The position numbers and the translations under genes were made by a program. This document shows, piece after piece, positions 27,881 through 38,877 of a stretch of DNA of 64,000 nucleotides (positions are counted from its first letter, which is position 1; every line of letters starts with the position of its first letter). Source of the DNA: Bordetella hinzii LMG 13501 (GTDB lineage: Bacteria > Pseudomonadota > Gammaproteobacteria > Burkholderiales > Burkholderiaceae_B); NCBI RefSeq assembly GCF_001548475.1, contig NZ_LRUJ01000002.1, forward strand, positions 1 through 64,000. The letters run 5' to 3'. The notes beneath the pieces were generated by a model, which had not been told where the DNA came from, ran no database searches, and was given only the letters and a program-made list of their open reading frames with translations.

Positions 27881-28945
27881 TCAAACGGTGGCCGGCACCA
27901 GGCCCTGCAAAAAGGCGTCGAGCGCCGGGCCGATGCTCTCGACCATATAGCCGCCTTCCTGGACCACCACGGTGGGCAGCGCCAGCGACTGGATGCGCTC
28001 GCCGATGTGGCGATAGGCGTCCAGGTCGAGCTTGAGCACGCTGATGGGGTCGTCCTTGTAGGTGTCAAAGCCCAGGGCCAGCACCAGGGCCTGGGGGCGA
28101 TAGTCGCGCAGGGCCACCAGGGCGCTGTCCAGGGTCTGCAGGAAAACGTCGTTATTGGCCCCATGCGGCAGCGGGAAATTGAGGTTGTAGCCGTGGCCGC
28201 TGCCATACCCGCGCTCATGGGCGTAGCCGGTGTAGAACGGGTAGTAGCCGGTCGGGTCAGCGTGCAGCGACAGCGTCATCACGTCGGCGCGTTGATAGAA
28301 GATGTTCTGCGTGCCGTCGCCGTGGTGCGCGTCCACGTCCAGCACGGCCACCCGCTTCCAGGTCTGGGTCAGGCGCTGGGCAGCCGCGGCGCTGCTGTTC
28401 AGATAGCAGAAGCCGCCGGCGCGGTCGCGGTGGGCGTGGTGGCCGGAGGGACGGCACAGGGCATAGGCCGTGCCTTGGTGCTGGCGCACCCAGTCGGCCG
28501 CGGCCACGGCATTGTGCGTGGAGCGCAGCGCCGCGCGCCAGGTATGCGGGCCGATGGGGCAGGACAGGTCGCTCAGGTAGTAGCCGGTCTGCGCCACGAT
28601 GGAGGTCGACGGGCAGGGCGGGCGGGCCGGCAGTTCGTGGCGTCCGCTGTAGTAGGGCGACAGATTGGGCAGGACCTCGGGGCCGGGATCCAGGCCCTGG
28701 CCGCGCAGCGCCTGCCAGCGCTCATAGGCATGCTCCAGATAGTCCAGATAGGCCTCGCTGTGCACGCCGGCCAGGGGTTCCCGGCCGAAGTCGGGCGGAC
28801 TCTCGACGCTGACGCCGCGCGATTGCAGCAGGGCGCGCAGCGTCTCGGCGCGCGCCGGCACATCGGTCGGGGCGCTGATGCGGCCCAGCCGCATGAATTG
28901 CTGCGGCAGGTGTTGCAGTTGCTCTTCGGAAAAAAAAGCCTTCAT
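27881..28945 (-). CDS. Acetylpolyamine amidohydrolase-like protein (class II histone deacetylase family), copy 2
   Basis: A 354-residue zinc deacetylase from the ATG at 28945 (MKAFFSEEQ); the frame is open further upstream but that part is antisense to the cupin gene. The tandem histidines are in PSGHHAHRD, zinc ligands in VLDVDAHHGDG and ALGFDTYKDDP, and the catalytic tyrosine in QEGGYM. Bacterial relatives deacetylate acetylputrescine, acetylcadaverine and similar amines. It shares the MKAF N-terminus and overall layout with the copy at 1206-2225 but is clearly diverged. It lies between a cupin and the carbamoylase-type amidase in the operon. Confidence 0.9.
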   Translation of the reverse strand: MKAFFSEEQLQHLPQQFMRLGRISAPTDVPARAETLRALLQSRGVSVESPPDFGREPLAGVHSEAYLDYLEHAYERWQALRGQGLDPGPEVLPNLSPYYSGRHELPARPPCPSTSIVAQTGYYLSDLSCPIGPHTWRAALRSTHNAVAAADWVRQHQGTAYALCRPSGHHAHRDRAGGFCYLNSSAAAAQRLTQTWKRVAVLDVDAHHGDGTQNIFYQRADVMTLSLHADPTGYYPFYTGYAHERGYGSGHGYNLNFPLPHGANNDVFLQTLDSALVALRDYRPQALVLALGFDTYKDDPISVLKLDLDAYRHIGERIQSLALPTVVVQEGGYMVESIGPALDAFLQGLVPATV

Positions 28946-28965
28946 GGCTGTCCTCTCTGGCGCTT

Positions 28966-29268
28966 TCAGGCCTTCTTGATTTCGATCTCGACGAACACGA
29001 ATTCCGTGTCGTTGGGGTTGATGACGTTGTGCTCCACGCCTACCTGGCGGCTGTAGGCCACGCCGGTGGTCAGCTGGCTCTCGCGCGGGCCGTCCGGGGT
29101 TTCCAGCAGCAGCTTGCCGGTGGTCTGCGGCACGACGACGTAGTGCATGCCATGGCGATGCCAGCCGGTTTCGCCGCCGGGCGGAAACCGCCACTCGGTC
29201 ACGGTGACGTGTTCGTTGTCGATTTGCACGGTGGGGATGGCCGCAGGACGTTGCATAGGGGTCTCCAT
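28966..29268 (-). CDS. Single-domain cupin protein
   Basis: A 100-residue small cupin. Metal-ligand motif 1 is visible as GWHRHGMHYVVVPQTTG and motif 2 as GVEHNVINPND, with WRFPPGGETG before them. Such proteins are metal-dependent isomerases, dioxygenases or sensors; no reaction can be read here. ATGs at 29268 and 29256 are both possible. It sits between the GabT-like gene (6 bases) and the deacetylase (20 bases), inside the operon. Confidence 0.85.
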   Translation of the reverse strand: METPMQRPAAIPTVQIDNEHVTVTEWRFPPGGETGWHRHGMHYVVVPQTTGKLLLETPDGPRESQLTTGVAYSRQVGVEHNVINPNDTEFVFVEIEIKKA

Positions 29269-29274
29269 GGTCTG

Positions 29275-30567
29275 TTAGGGGGCTGGCTGGCCACGCAGGG
29301 CTCGGCCCAGGATGTCCAGCGCTTCGTCCATCAGCGCATCGCTGACGGTGAGCGGAAAGAGAAAGCGGATCACATTGCCCTCGGCGCCGCAGGTCAGCAG
29401 CAGCAGGCCGCTTTCCAGGGCCAGGGCCTGGATGCGGCGGGCAAAGCCCGGGCTGGGCGCGTGCGAGCCGGGTTGGTTGAACTCGGCGGCCACCATGGCG
29501 CCCAGGGCGCGCACCTCGGCCAGTTCGGGCACCTCGGGAGCCAGTTCGCGCAGCCTGTCGGCAAGGCGTTCGCCCAGCTGCCGGCCGCGCGCGAGCAGGT
29601 CTTCTTCGTCGATGACGCGCAGCACTTCAAGCGCCGCGGCCACGGCCAGCGGATTGCCGGCATAGGTGCCGCCCAGGCCGCCCGGGGCGGGCGCGTCCAT
29701 GACCTCGGCGCGGCCGCAGACCGCCGACAGGGGAAAGCCGCCGGCCAGGCTCTTGGCCATGACGATCAGGTCGGGCGCCACGCCATAGTGTTCCATGGCG
29801 AAGATGCGGCCGCTGCGGCCAAAGCCGGTCTGTACCTCGTCGGCGATCAGCAGGATGCCATGGTCATCGCATAGCGCGCGCAGGGCGCGCATGAACTCGG
29901 GCGGGCAGATGTTGAAGCCGCCTTCGCCCTGCACCGGCTCGATGATGAAGGCCGCCACGCTGCGCGGATCGACCACCGTCTTGAACAAGGCCCGGATGCC
30001 GGCCAGCGCGTCTTCGCTGGTGATGCCGTGCAGCGCGTTGGGGTAGGGGGCGTGATAGATGTCGGCCGGGAAGGGCCCGAAGCCCAGCTTGTAGGGCACG
30101 ACCTTGCCGGTCAGCGCCATGCCCAGCAGGGTGCGCCCGTGAAAGGCGGACCCGAAGGCGATGACGCCGGGCCGGCGGGTGGCCGAGCGCGCGATCTTCA
30201 CCGCATTCTCGACCGCTTCCGCCCCGGTGGTGAACAGGGCGGTCTTCTTGCGGAAATCGCCCGGGGCGCGCGCATTGATTTGCTCGGCCAGTTCGACATA
30301 GCTCGTATAGGGCACGATCTGGTAGGCCGTATGCGTGAAGCGCGCCATCTGGGCCTGGACGGCATCCATCACTCGAGGGTGGCGGTGCCCGGTATTGAGC
30401 ACCGCGATACCGCCGGCGAAATCGATGTAGCGCCGTCCCTCCAGGTCCCAGACCTCGCCGTTGTCGGCGCGGTCCGCATAGAAACTGCACATGACGCCCA
30501 CGCCCCTGGGCGTGGCGGCGGCCCGGCGCGCGTTCCAGTCCTCGGGCTTATCGCTCTGGTCGTTCAT
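29275..30567 (-). CDS. gabT: 4-aminobutyrate aminotransferase-like enzyme
   Basis: A 430-residue class III aminotransferase. The PLP lysine is in VMAKSLAGGFPLSAVCGR, the aspartate in LIADEVQTGFGRSG, and the substrate-pocket segments ALFTTGAEAVENAVKIAR and TYAGNPLAVAAALEVL are GabT-like. It moves the terminal amino group of 4-aminobutyrate or a similar omega-amino acid to 2-oxoglutarate. It directly follows the ABC importer (9 bases) and precedes the cupin. In this operon a substrate such as a polyamine-derived omega-amine is plausible. Confidence 0.88.
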   Translation of the reverse strand: MNDQSDKPEDWNARRAAATPRGVGVMCSFYADRADNGEVWDLEGRRYIDFAGGIAVLNTGHRHPRVMDAVQAQMARFTHTAYQIVPYTSYVELAEQINARAPGDFRKKTALFTTGAEAVENAVKIARSATRRPGVIAFGSAFHGRTLLGMALTGKVVPYKLGFGPFPADIYHAPYPNALHGITSEDALAGIRALFKTVVDPRSVAAFIIEPVQGEGGFNICPPEFMRALRALCDDHGILLIADEVQTGFGRSGRIFAMEHYGVAPDLIVMAKSLAGGFPLSAVCGRAEVMDAPAPGGLGGTYAGNPLAVAAALEVLRVIDEEDLLARGRQLGERLADRLRELAPEVPELAEVRALGAMVAAEFNQPGSHAPSPGFARRIQALALESGLLLLTCGAEGNVIRFLFPLTVSDALMDEALDILGRALRGQPAP

Positions 30568-30576
30568 GGTCCGGAC

Positions 30577-32217
<1,641 letters not shown>

Positions 32218-32227
32218 GCCGGCCTCC

Positions 32228-33063
32228 TTATTCGCCGCGCTTGCGCAGTTGGGGGTTCAGGGCGTCGTTGAGCCCTTCGCCGATGAGGTTGATGGCCAGC
32301 ACGGTCAGCAGGATGGCCACGCCGGGCCATACGCTCATCCACCATGCCTCGCGGATCATGGTGCGCGCCGCGCCGATCATGAAGCCCCAACTCATCATGT
32401 TGCGGTCGCCCAGGCCCAGGAAGGACAGCGAGGACTCCGTCAGGATGGCGGTGGCCACCATGAAGGAAGCCGACACGATGATGGGCGACATGGCATTGGG
32501 CAGGATCTGCGAGCACACGATGCGGCCCGGTGTCTGGCCGATCACGATGGCCGCCTGCACGAACTCGCGCTGCTTGAGGGTCATGAATTCCGAGCGCACC
32601 AGGCGCGCGGCCGGCGGCCAGGACACCACGGCGATGGCGCCCATGATGGAATACACCGAGGGGCCCAGCACCGCCACCAGCACCACGGCCATGGCCAGCT
32701 GCGGAATGGTCTGGAAAAACTCGGTAAAGCGCATCAGGGCGTCGTCGACGCGCCCACCGCAATAGCCGGCCACGGCGCCGACCAGGATGCCGAACAGCAG
32801 GGCCACGCCGGTCGACAGCAGGCCCACCATCAAGGAGACGCGCGCCCCCCAGACCAGGCCGGCCGTGATGTCGCGGCCCAGCATGTCGGTGCCGAACGGA
32901 TAGGCGGGATCCGAGAAGGGCGGGATCAGGGGCGTGGCCACCATCATCCAGGGCGAGTCTTCGTAGAGCAGGGGCGCGGCCAGGGCGACGATGACGACGG
33001 CGGCCACGATGAGCAGGCCGGCGACCGCGCCGTAGTTGCGCATATAGCGTTTGATAAAGCCCT

Positions 33064-33067
<4 letters not shown>
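32228..33067 (-). CDS. Dipeptide-type ABC transporter permease (DppC/OppC-like)
   Basis: A 279-residue inner membrane permease from the ATG at 33067, overlapping the preceding permease stop by four bases; upstream open sequence in frame is antisense to that gene. The N-terminal DppC-type helix is followed by a periplasmic loop ending YPFGTDMLGRDITAGLVWG, and the ATPase-contacting EAA loop is EFVQAAIVIGQTPGRIVCSQILPNAMSP in parts. The partner is the DppB-like permease. Confidence 0.92.
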
Positions 33068-34071
<1,004 letters not shown>

Positions 34072-34120
34072 GTGATGCATCTCCAGGCAACGGCGCGGGC
34101 CGTTCTGAGGGATCAAGCCC

Positions 34121-34170
34121 GGGGCGGCCCGCGGGCCGCCCCGTCCCGCCGCGGCCGGACCGCGGCGGGA
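34121..34170 (-). promoter_or_regulatory. Two GC hairpins between receptor and permease genes
   Basis: Two perfect inverted repeats lie just past the receptor stop: one at 34121-34142 with arms reading GGGGCGGCCC around GC, and one at 34144-34170 with 11-base arms. Neither has a T run. Such structures often protect the 3' end of a receptor mRNA and reduce read-through, giving more receptor than permease. Confidence 0.6.
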
Positions 34171-34175
34171 CCTAC

Positions 34176-35753
34176 TTACTTCTGCTCGATATAGACGTCG
34201 TCAAAGCTTTCGTTCAGGCCGATGGCGGTCTTCACGAGGTTCTTGACCTTGGCGCGGTAGAGGGTGGGGAACTCCATGTCCACCAGGTAGCCGTTGCCCA
34301 CTTCGTTGACCAGCGTGGTCTGCAGCTTGGTGTACAGCGCCTGGCGCTTGGCCGGGTCGACTTCGGAGGCCGCCTCGGTCCACCACTTGTCGGTCTCGGG
34401 GTTGCTGTAGCCCTGCACGTTGGCAAAGGGCGAACCCTTCACGATGTTGGAGCTGATATACAGGCGCTGCACGCCCAGCGCCGGATCGCCGTACTGGTAG
34501 GTGTAGGTGGTGGTCAGGTCGAAGTCCCAGTTGCCGGTGCGCGAGGCCCAGCCGCCGGCGTCGGTGGATTCGATCTGCACTTTGAAGCCCAGCTGTTCCA
34601 GCGACTGCTTGGTGTACTCGCCCAGGCGGTCCCAGGTCGAACCATAGGGGAAGGACAGCTGCCGGATGGTGTAATCCTGCGGCTTGATACCCGATTCCTT
34701 GATGAGCTCGCGCGCCTTCTTCATGTCGAAGGGCATGGCCGGCATGTTCTTGTCGTAGAACATTTCGGTCGTCACGAAGGGACTGGTCGAGATCTTGCCC
34801 AGGCCGAAGAAGATGTTGTCCACGACCAGCTTGCGGTTCATGGCGGCCATCACGGCCTGGCGCACCTTGACATTGTCAAAGGGCGGCTTGCGCATGTTGA
34901 AGATCAGGTAGGCCTGCGGCGAGAACATCTCCCAGCCCTGGGTGGTGTATTCCGTATTGGGCAGGGCGCGCAGGCGCTTGACGTCCACGTTGTCGACGTC
35001 GCCGCCGCGCAGCACGTCCACGCTGCCGCGTTCATAGGCCACCGCGCGCGAGGCCGCGTCGGGGATCACATTGAAGATGATCTCGTCCAGGTAGGGCTTG
35101 CCCGGCTTCCAGTATTCCGGGTTGCGCGCCAGCTTGATGTATTCGCCGCGCTTCCATTCCTTGAACATGAAGGGGCCGGTGCCGACGGGCTTCTGGTTGG
35201 CCGGATTGGTGGCGTAGTCGGTGCCCTCATAGATGTGCTTGGGCATCATGGGCGCAAAGCCGGGCTCGAACATCAGCATGAAGGCCGGGAAGGGCGATTT
35301 CAGCGAGATCTTGACCGTCTTGTCGTCGATCTTCTCGACCTTGTCGATGAACTTGGTCAGGATCACGCGGGCACGGGCGTGCACCTTGGGCAGCAGCTCG
35401 GTCAGCGAGAACACCACGTCGTCGGCCGAGAAGGGCTTGCCGTCGTGCCATTTGACGTTGTCCTGCAGGTGGAAGGTGTACGACAGGCCGTCCGGGCTGG
35501 CTTCCCAGGACTTGGCCAGGCCCGGCTGGGGCTTGAGGTCGAACGAGTAGGTCAGCAGGCTTTCATAGATCTTGCCGGCGACGAACTGCGTGGGGCCTTG
35601 CTGGTTCAGGGCCGGTATCAGGATGGGCGGCTCGGGCTGCACGATCATGCTGAGCGTGCCGCCCTTGGTCTGTGCCCAGGCCGCGCCCATGGGCAGGGCG
35701 GCGGCCAGCGCGAGCGCGCAAGCGGAGAGTTTGATGGCGTGTTTCAGTTTCAC
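34176..35753 (-). CDS. ABC transporter substrate-binding protein, peptide/nickel family
   Basis: A 525-residue periplasmic receptor of family 5 (DppA/OppA). The signal peptide MKLKHAIKLSACALALAAAL ends before AWAQTKGGTLS. Family landmarks include GLAKSWEASPDGLSYTFHLQ, VKWHDGKPFSADDVVFSL and the C-terminal YTKLQTTLVNEVGNGYL. Ligands of this family range from peptides to opines, polyamine conjugates, sugars and metals; the catabolic genes downstream suggest an amine-containing solute. It heads the ten-gene operon. Confidence 0.93.
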   Translation of the reverse strand: MKLKHAIKLSACALALAAALPMGAAWAQTKGGTLSMIVQPEPPILIPALNQQGPTQFVAGKIYESLLTYSFDLKPQPGLAKSWEASPDGLSYTFHLQDNVKWHDGKPFSADDVVFSLTELLPKVHARARVILTKFIDKVEKIDDKTVKISLKSPFPAFMLMFEPGFAPMMPKHIYEGTDYATNPANQKPVGTGPFMFKEWKRGEYIKLARNPEYWKPGKPYLDEIIFNVIPDAASRAVAYERGSVDVLRGGDVDNVDVKRLRALPNTEYTTQGWEMFSPQAYLIFNMRKPPFDNVKVRQAVMAAMNRKLVVDNIFFGLGKISTSPFVTTEMFYDKNMPAMPFDMKKARELIKESGIKPQDYTIRQLSFPYGSTWDRLGEYTKQSLEQLGFKVQIESTDAGGWASRTGNWDFDLTTTYTYQYGDPALGVQRLYISSNIVKGSPFANVQGYSNPETDKWWTEAASEVDPAKRQALYTKLQTTLVNEVGNGYLVDMEFPTLYRAKVKNLVKTAIGLNESFDDVYIEQK

Positions 35754-36139
35754 TGCAGGCCTCCCGGCTGTCTTGAGATAAATGGGCGCGGCGCGCTTGA
35801 CGATTCAAGCAGACCCCGTGCCATGGCGGATTGGTTGGCCGGCCGGCGCGGATAGCGCCCGCCGGTTGCTGCATTGCGGTGCATGAACTGCCCGCCGCGC
35901 ACCGCGGCGGCGTCGGGTTCAGGCGGCGGGCCCCAGGGGCCGCCGCTGTCGGCGCGGTGGGTAAACCGGCGCTGGGCGAAATTCCCCCGCCTTCATGGGT
36001 CCGGTCTGGACCTGTATCTTGTCCGGCTGCAAGTTTTTCCCCTTTGCATTTATGTGGACGTCGTTTTGCTGCAGCAGCAGCGTATCGAATATTTGGTACT
36101 CTCAATAGATCCAAATTGATTTGAGTTTCTGGTGCCACT
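35754..36139. promoter_or_regulatory. Divergent control region between the importer operon and mocR-type regulator
   Basis: This 386-base gap holds no gene. The half near the regulator (about 36040-36130) is AT-rich and contains the inverted repeat ATTTGG-N14-CCAAAT at 36091-36116. TGGTACT inside it is partly echoed by TGGTGCCACT at 36131, which could be a direct-repeat site of the kind GabR-like proteins bind. The operon-proximal half is GC-rich with only weak promoter candidates. Confidence 0.5.
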
Positions 36140-37684
36140 TTGAAAGAGCTGATTCTCTCCGAGCGCCTGCTGCAGCGCCTGGAGCGGCGCGGAGCCGTTC
36201 CGCTGTCCCGGCAGATCTGCGATACGCTGCGCGGGCTCATCCTGGCCGGGGAGCTGCCGGCCGGCACCAAGCTGCCCGCCACCCGGGTACTGGCCAGCGA
36301 CACAGGGTTATCCCGTAATACCGTACTGCACGCCTATGACCAGTTGCTGGCCGAGGGCTATCTGATCTCGGCCTTCGGAAGTGGTACCTTTGTTTCGGAT
36401 ACCGTGCCGGCACCACAAGAGCCTCTGCCCGGCGTGCCGGTCGATGCCCCGGCCAGTCCCTTCCTGCTGTCGCGGCGTGGCAGCAAGCTGGTGCAGGACG
36501 CCTCGGCCTCGGATCGCCAATGGGGAGCTTTTGTTTCCGGCGTGCCGGACGTCTCGGCCTTTCCGCGCGCGGTCTGGAACCGGCTCCTGAACCGGCGCTG
36601 GCGCCAGCAGACGCCGGAACTGCTCACTTACGCCAATGGCTCGGGCTATATGCCGTTGCGCCAGGCGCTGGCCGAGCACCTGCGCCTGGCGCGCTCGGTG
36701 CGCTGCGAGCCTGACCAGATCGTCATCACCACCGGCATCCACCAGTCCATCAGCCTGCTGGCGCGCCTGCTGGGCGACACCGGCAATACCGCCTGGATGG
36801 AAGACCCGGGCTATTGGGGCTCGCGCTCCACCCTGGTGGCCTGTGGGATCACCCCCGTGCCCGTGCCGGTGGACGAGGAGGGAATGGCGCCCAGCGCGGA
36901 ACAGATGCAGGAGCCGCCGCGCTTCATCTTCGTGACACCCTCGCACCAATATCCGCTGGGCATGGTCATGAGCCTGGCGCGGCGCCGCATGCTGCTGGAG
37001 TATGCCCACAAGCGCGGCGCCTGGATCGTCGAGGACGACTACGACAGCGAGTTCCGTTTCGACGGCCGGCCCATCGGCTCGCTGCAGGGGCTGGACGCCC
37101 ATGACCGCGTGCTCTATCTGGGCACGTTCTCCAAAACCCTGTTCCCGGGTTTCCGCATGGGCTATATGGTGCTGCCCAGGCGGCTGGCGCCGCACTTCGC
37201 CACCGGCCTGTCGGAGCTGTACCGCGAGGGCCGGCTCATGGACCAGGCGGTGCTGGCCGACTTTATCGAAGGCGGCCATTACGCCAGCCACATCCGCCGC
37301 ATGAAACAGCGCTACGCCGCCCGCCAAGTCGTGCTGCGCGGGGCCATCGCGCGGCATTTCGGCGCGGACTGGCCGGTCTCCACGCATGAGGCGGGCCTGC
37401 ACCTGGTGTTGCACCTGCCCGAGGGGACCGACGACCTGGGGATTTCCATCGCCGCGCGCACGCTGGGACTGACGGCCCGGCCTTTGTCGCGCTACTACGC
37501 CGACGAGCGCCGGGCGCGGCCCGGCCTGCTGCTGGGCTATGCCTGTGTGCCGGAAGAGGAGCTGGGGCCGGCCTTCGACCGTCTCACCCAGGTCATCACC
37601 CCCGCCCTGGAACATATGCAGCGCTCGCAGGGCGTGGCGGTTCACAGCGACCGCCTGAACGAGCAGGCCTGGAGCGGGGCCTGA
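36140..37684 (+). CDS. GabR/MocR-type regulator with aminotransferase domain
   Basis: A 514-residue GntR-HTH plus class I aminotransferase fusion. The winged helix is at about residues 15-80 (PLSRQICDTLRGLILAGELP and GLSRNTVLHAYDQLLAEGYL). The PLP-binding domain follows from about 140, with the PLP lysine in LYLGTFSKTLFPGFRMGY and the aspartate in IVEDDYDSEF. These regulators sense an amino compound through PLP; GabR senses 4-aminobutyrate. The frame opens with TTG at 36140. Placed opposite an operon encoding a GabT-like enzyme, it most likely controls that operon and itself. Confidence 0.9.
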   Translation: MKELILSERLLQRLERRGAVPLSRQICDTLRGLILAGELPAGTKLPATRVLASDTGLSRNTVLHAYDQLLAEGYLISAFGSGTFVSDTVPAPQEPLPGVPVDAPASPFLLSRRGSKLVQDASASDRQWGAFVSGVPDVSAFPRAVWNRLLNRRWRQQTPELLTYANGSGYMPLRQALAEHLRLARSVRCEPDQIVITTGIHQSISLLARLLGDTGNTAWMEDPGYWGSRSTLVACGITPVPVPVDEEGMAPSAEQMQEPPRFIFVTPSHQYPLGMVMSLARRRMLLEYAHKRGAWIVEDDYDSEFRFDGRPIGSLQGLDAHDRVLYLGTFSKTLFPGFRMGYMVLPRRLAPHFATGLSELYREGRLMDQAVLADFIEGGHYASHIRRMKQRYAARQVVLRGAIARHFGADWPVSTHEAGLHLVLHLPEGTDDLGISIAARTLGLTARPLSRYYADERRARPGLLLGYACVPEEELGPAFDRLTQVITPALEHMQRSQGVAVHSDRLNEQAWSGA

Positions 37685-37763
37685 GGGCTGGCCCCGGGCG
37701 GCGCGCTCCCTATATGATGCGCGGGAGGCGCGCCGTGGCGGCGCGCCGCCTTGGAGACTTGGG

Positions 37764-38834
37764 GTGGCTGGAAAGACACATAGAATCGCCGTGATTCCCG
37801 GCGACGGTATTGGCAAGGAAGTGGTGCCGGAAGGGCTGCGCGTGCTGGACGCGGCCGCCACGCGCTTTGGCATCGGCTTCCAGTGGGATCATTTTGACTG
37901 GAGCTGCGACTATTACGCCAGGCACGGCAAGATGATGCCGGATGACTGGGCACAGCAGATCGGCGGGCACGAGGCCATTTTCTTCGGCGCCATCGGCTGG
38001 CCGGCCGCCGTGCCCGACCATGAGGCGCTGTGGGGTTCGCTGTTCCGTTTCCGCCGCGATTTCGATCAATACATCAACCTGCGTCCGGTGCGCCTGATGC
38101 CGGGCGTGCCCTCGCCACTGGCCAACCGCCAGCCCGGCGAGATCGATTTCTACATCGTCCGCGAAAACACCGAAGGCGAGTATTCCAACAGCGGCGGCCG
38201 CCTGTTCGCGGGCACCGAGCGCGAGGTGGTGATACAGGAAAGCGTCTTCACGCGGGTGGGCGCCGACCGGGTGCTCAAGTTCGCCTTCGAGCTGGCGCGC
38301 AAGCGCGGCAAGCACCTGACCGCGGCGACCAAGTCCAATGGCATTTCGATCTCCATGCCCTGGTGGGATGAGCGCGTGGCCGATATCGCCACGCAGTATC
38401 CGGACGTGCGCTGGGACAAGTACCACATCGACATCCTGTGCGCGCATTTTGTGCAGCATCCGGACTGGTTCGATGTGGTGGTGGCCTCGAATCTGTTCGG
38501 CGACATCCTTTCCGATCTCGGGCCGGCCTGCACCGGCACCATCGGCATCGCGCCGTCGGCCAATCTCAATCCCGAGCGCAAGTTCCCGTCGCTATTCGAG
38601 CCCGTCCATGGCTCGGCGCCGGACATCTACGGCAAGGGCATCGCCAACCCCATCGGGCAGATCAGGAGCGGGGCGCTGATGCTGGATTTCCTGGGGTATC
38701 CGCAGGCCGCCCAGGCCGTGGTCTCGGCCATCGAGACGGTGTTGGCCGAAGGGCCGCGCACGCCCGACATGAAGGGCCAGGCCAAGACGGCCGACGTGGG
38801 CCGCGCGATCGCCGCCATCGTCGCCCAGGCCTGA
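37764..38834 (+). CDS. Tartrate/D-malate dehydrogenase-like decarboxylating dehydrogenase
   Basis: A 356-residue beta-decarboxylating dehydrogenase. The N-terminus HRIAVIPGDGIGKEVVPEGL, the substrate loop YINLRPVRLMPGV, the catalytic tyrosine in VRENTEGEYSNSGG, the lysine/aspartate metal site DILCAHFV and the NAD pocket EPVHGSAPDIYGKGIANPIG are all present. The features WDHFDWSCDYYARHG and GPACTGTIGIAPSANL are closer to TtuC/DmlA (tartrate, D-malate) than to LeuB. GTG at 37764 has no standard ribosome binding site. It is a single gene after the MocR-type regulator and may be unrelated to it. Confidence 0.87.
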   Translation: MAGKTHRIAVIPGDGIGKEVVPEGLRVLDAAATRFGIGFQWDHFDWSCDYYARHGKMMPDDWAQQIGGHEAIFFGAIGWPAAVPDHEALWGSLFRFRRDFDQYINLRPVRLMPGVPSPLANRQPGEIDFYIVRENTEGEYSNSGGRLFAGTEREVVIQESVFTRVGADRVLKFAFELARKRGKHLTAATKSNGISISMPWWDERVADIATQYPDVRWDKYHIDILCAHFVQHPDWFDVVVASNLFGDILSDLGPACTGTIGIAPSANLNPERKFPSLFEPVHGSAPDIYGKGIANPIGQIRSGALMLDFLGYPQAAQAVVSAIETVLAEGPRTPDMKGQAKTADVGRAIAAIVAQA

Positions 38835-38842
38835 CGCAAACA

Positions 38843-38866
38843 GGCCCGCCCTGCGCGGGGCGGGCC
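38843..38866. repeat. GC-rich inverted repeat between convergent genes
   Basis: GGCCCGCCC and GGGCGGGCC pair perfectly around a short loop, 8 bases past the stop of the dehydrogenase gene. It lacks a T run, so it may be a weak or factor-assisted terminator shared by the convergent genes. Confidence 0.45.
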
Positions 38867-38877
38867 CGGGCGCGGTG

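Noticed and set aside
26624-29056. Plus-strand open frame of about 810 codons
   Set aside because: It lies opposite the amidase, deacetylase and cupin genes, shows no recognisable domain and has the same GC-shadow composition.
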